The notes beneath the pieces were generated by a model that was not told the origin of the DNA, did not search any database, and saw nothing but the letters and a program-made list of their open reading frames with translations. This document shows, in pieces, positions 5,271 through 6,202 of a stretch of DNA of 6,202 nt; position 1 is the first letter of the stretch, and the number at the start of each line of letters is the position of its first letter. The position numbers and the translations under genes were made by a program. The DNA lies in assembly GCA_023395515.1 (NCBI GenBank), contig JAEWZB010000021.1:1-6202 (forward strand), in the 5' to 3' direction. The DNA is from Bacillota bacterium (GTDB lineage Bacteria > Bacillota > Syntrophomonadia > Syntrophomonadales > Syntrophomonadaceae).

Positions 5271-6202
5271 ATGAGTAGGGAGTATGATTATAACACTAGT
5301 ACGGTTTTGGATTTATTTCGAGATGGGGTAAAAACGTATGGAGACCGGGTTTTTCTTAAGCGGAGAACCGATAACGGCTGGGTCGATATTTCCTGGAACC
5401 AGGTTAGCTCTCAGGTAGACGCCTTAGCATCATACTTGATAAACATGGGTCTTAAAAAGGGTGATATTGTCTCCATATATTCACAGAATAGACCCGAATG
5501 GGTGGCAGCCGATTATGCCACACTCTCATGTGGCTGTGCTAATGCTACCATATATCCTACTAATTCTGCTTCCGAAGCAGCATTTATATTAAATGATACT
5601 AATTCAGTAGTATGCTTCTGCGAGGAGAAGTTCCAAGTGGATAATGTTCTGGCCGAAAAACATAACCTCCCGGCTTTACAGAAAATTATAGTCTTTGATG
5701 ATATTGATTATAAAGACGATATGGTAATAAAGCTATCTGATGCCATAAAAGAAGGGAAGCAAAATCTTAAGTTGGATGAAATTGCAGCTAGAATTGCAGC
5801 AATAAAGCCTAGTGATCTTATGACTCTTATCTACTCATCAGGTACTACCGGACAACCAAAAGGGGTTATGCTCAGTCATTCCAATATAATGTACATTGCT
5901 ACTACCTTCAAACGGGTAGAAATGCTAAGAGAAGATGATTTACTTTTATCACTGTTACCTTTAGCTCATGCCGTAGAAAGGACTATGTCATATTATGCAG
6001 TTATGATTGCGGGAGGAAGCATTGCATATTCGAGGGGAACCGAATTTTTTGCCCAAGATTTGACGGAAATTAGACCTACGGTAGGTATTTTTGTACCACG
6101 AGTCTTTGAAAAGGTTTATAACGGTATAAAGAATAGTGTGTCTGTAGCCCCTCCTAATAAACAAAAGATATTTGCTAATGCAGTGGCGGTGGGACAGGAG
6201 GC
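5271..6202 (+). CDS. long-chain fatty acid-CoA ligase (AMP-forming), 3'-partial
   Basis: Activates fatty acids: fatty acid + ATP + CoA gives acyl-CoA + AMP + PPi. It is a cytoplasmic or membrane-associated member of the ANL adenylating superfamily. The frame stays open from the ATG at 5271 to the window end (310 codons plus 2 bases); full-length relatives are about 600 residues, so the C-terminal half is missing. Seen: an N-terminal family start (TVLDLFRDGVKTYGDRVFLK), the region GDIVSIYSQNRPEW, the ATP-binding P-loop YSSGTTGQPKGVMLSH (188-203), and the motif LPLAHAVER (229-237) typical of the long-chain (FAA1/COG1022) branch. The start has AAGGAGG (5257-5263), 7 bases upstream. It is divergent from the transporter operon, and a 35-base dyad sits in its leader. 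Chain-length specificity cannot be judged from the visible part. It may feed the same pathway as the reductase at the left edge, though the two genes are not contiguous. Confidence 0.94.
   Translation, partial: MSREYDYNTSTVLDLFRDGVKTYGDRVFLKRRTDNGWVDISWNQVSSQVDALASYLINMGLKKGDIVSIYSQNRPEWVAADYATLSCGCANATIYPTNSASEAAFILNDTNSVVCFCEEKFQVDNVLAEKHNLPALQKIIVFDDIDYKDDMVIKLSDAIKEGKQNLKLDEIAARIAAIKPSDLMTLIYSSGTTGQPKGVMLSHSNIMYIATTFKRVEMLREDDLLLSLLPLAHAVERTMSYYAVMIAGGSIAYSRGTEFFAQDLTEIRPTVGIFVPRVFEKVYNGIKNSVSVAPPNKQKIFANAVAVGQE

Overview
The window looks like a chromosomal segment of an anaerobic Firmicute, probably of class Clostridia. The evidence is a Gram-positive T-box leader, AGGAGG-type ribosome binding sites, a lipoprotein signal, moderately AT-rich DNA, and an iron-sulfur Old Yellow Enzyme-type reductase close to a long-chain acyl-CoA synthetase. 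A syntrophic or sulfate-reducing clostridial lineage is a guess; no marker gene settles it.

Layout: bases 1-1514 (+) hold the C-terminal three quarters of a multidomain flavin/4Fe-4S/NAD(P)-dependent reductase of the 2,4-dienoyl-CoA reductase/enoate reductase type, cut by the left edge. It is followed by a perfect 15-bp hairpin. Bases 1515-1926 contain no long gene but are full of structure: a hairpin that pairs best on the minus strand, a plus-strand intrinsic-terminator-like hairpin, and a minus-strand 27-codon ORF encoding a single hydrophobic segment. The G-rich ribosome binding site of that ORF can be masked by a pyrimidine-rich leader element. I read this as a candidate type I toxin-antitoxin-like unit.

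Bases 1927-4641 (-) are a three-gene ABC transporter operon: substrate-binding lipoprotein, permease, ATPase, in that transcription order. It is preceded at 4741-5012 by a complete T-box leader whose specifier reads UGG (Trp) and which ends in a strong terminator overlapping the antiterminator, with a promoter at 5019-5050. The T-box and the protein families together identify a TrpXYZ-type tryptophan uptake system induced when uncharged tRNA-Trp accumulates.

Transcribed divergently, a long-chain acyl-CoA synthetase starts at 5271 (+) and runs off the right edge. Its 5' region carries two inverted repeats, one lying where transcription would start, so this gene may be under repressor control. 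The two metabolic genes (acyl-CoA activation and dienoyl/enoyl reduction) suggest a fatty-acid or unsaturated-acid neighbourhood in which the tryptophan transporter is a separately regulated island.
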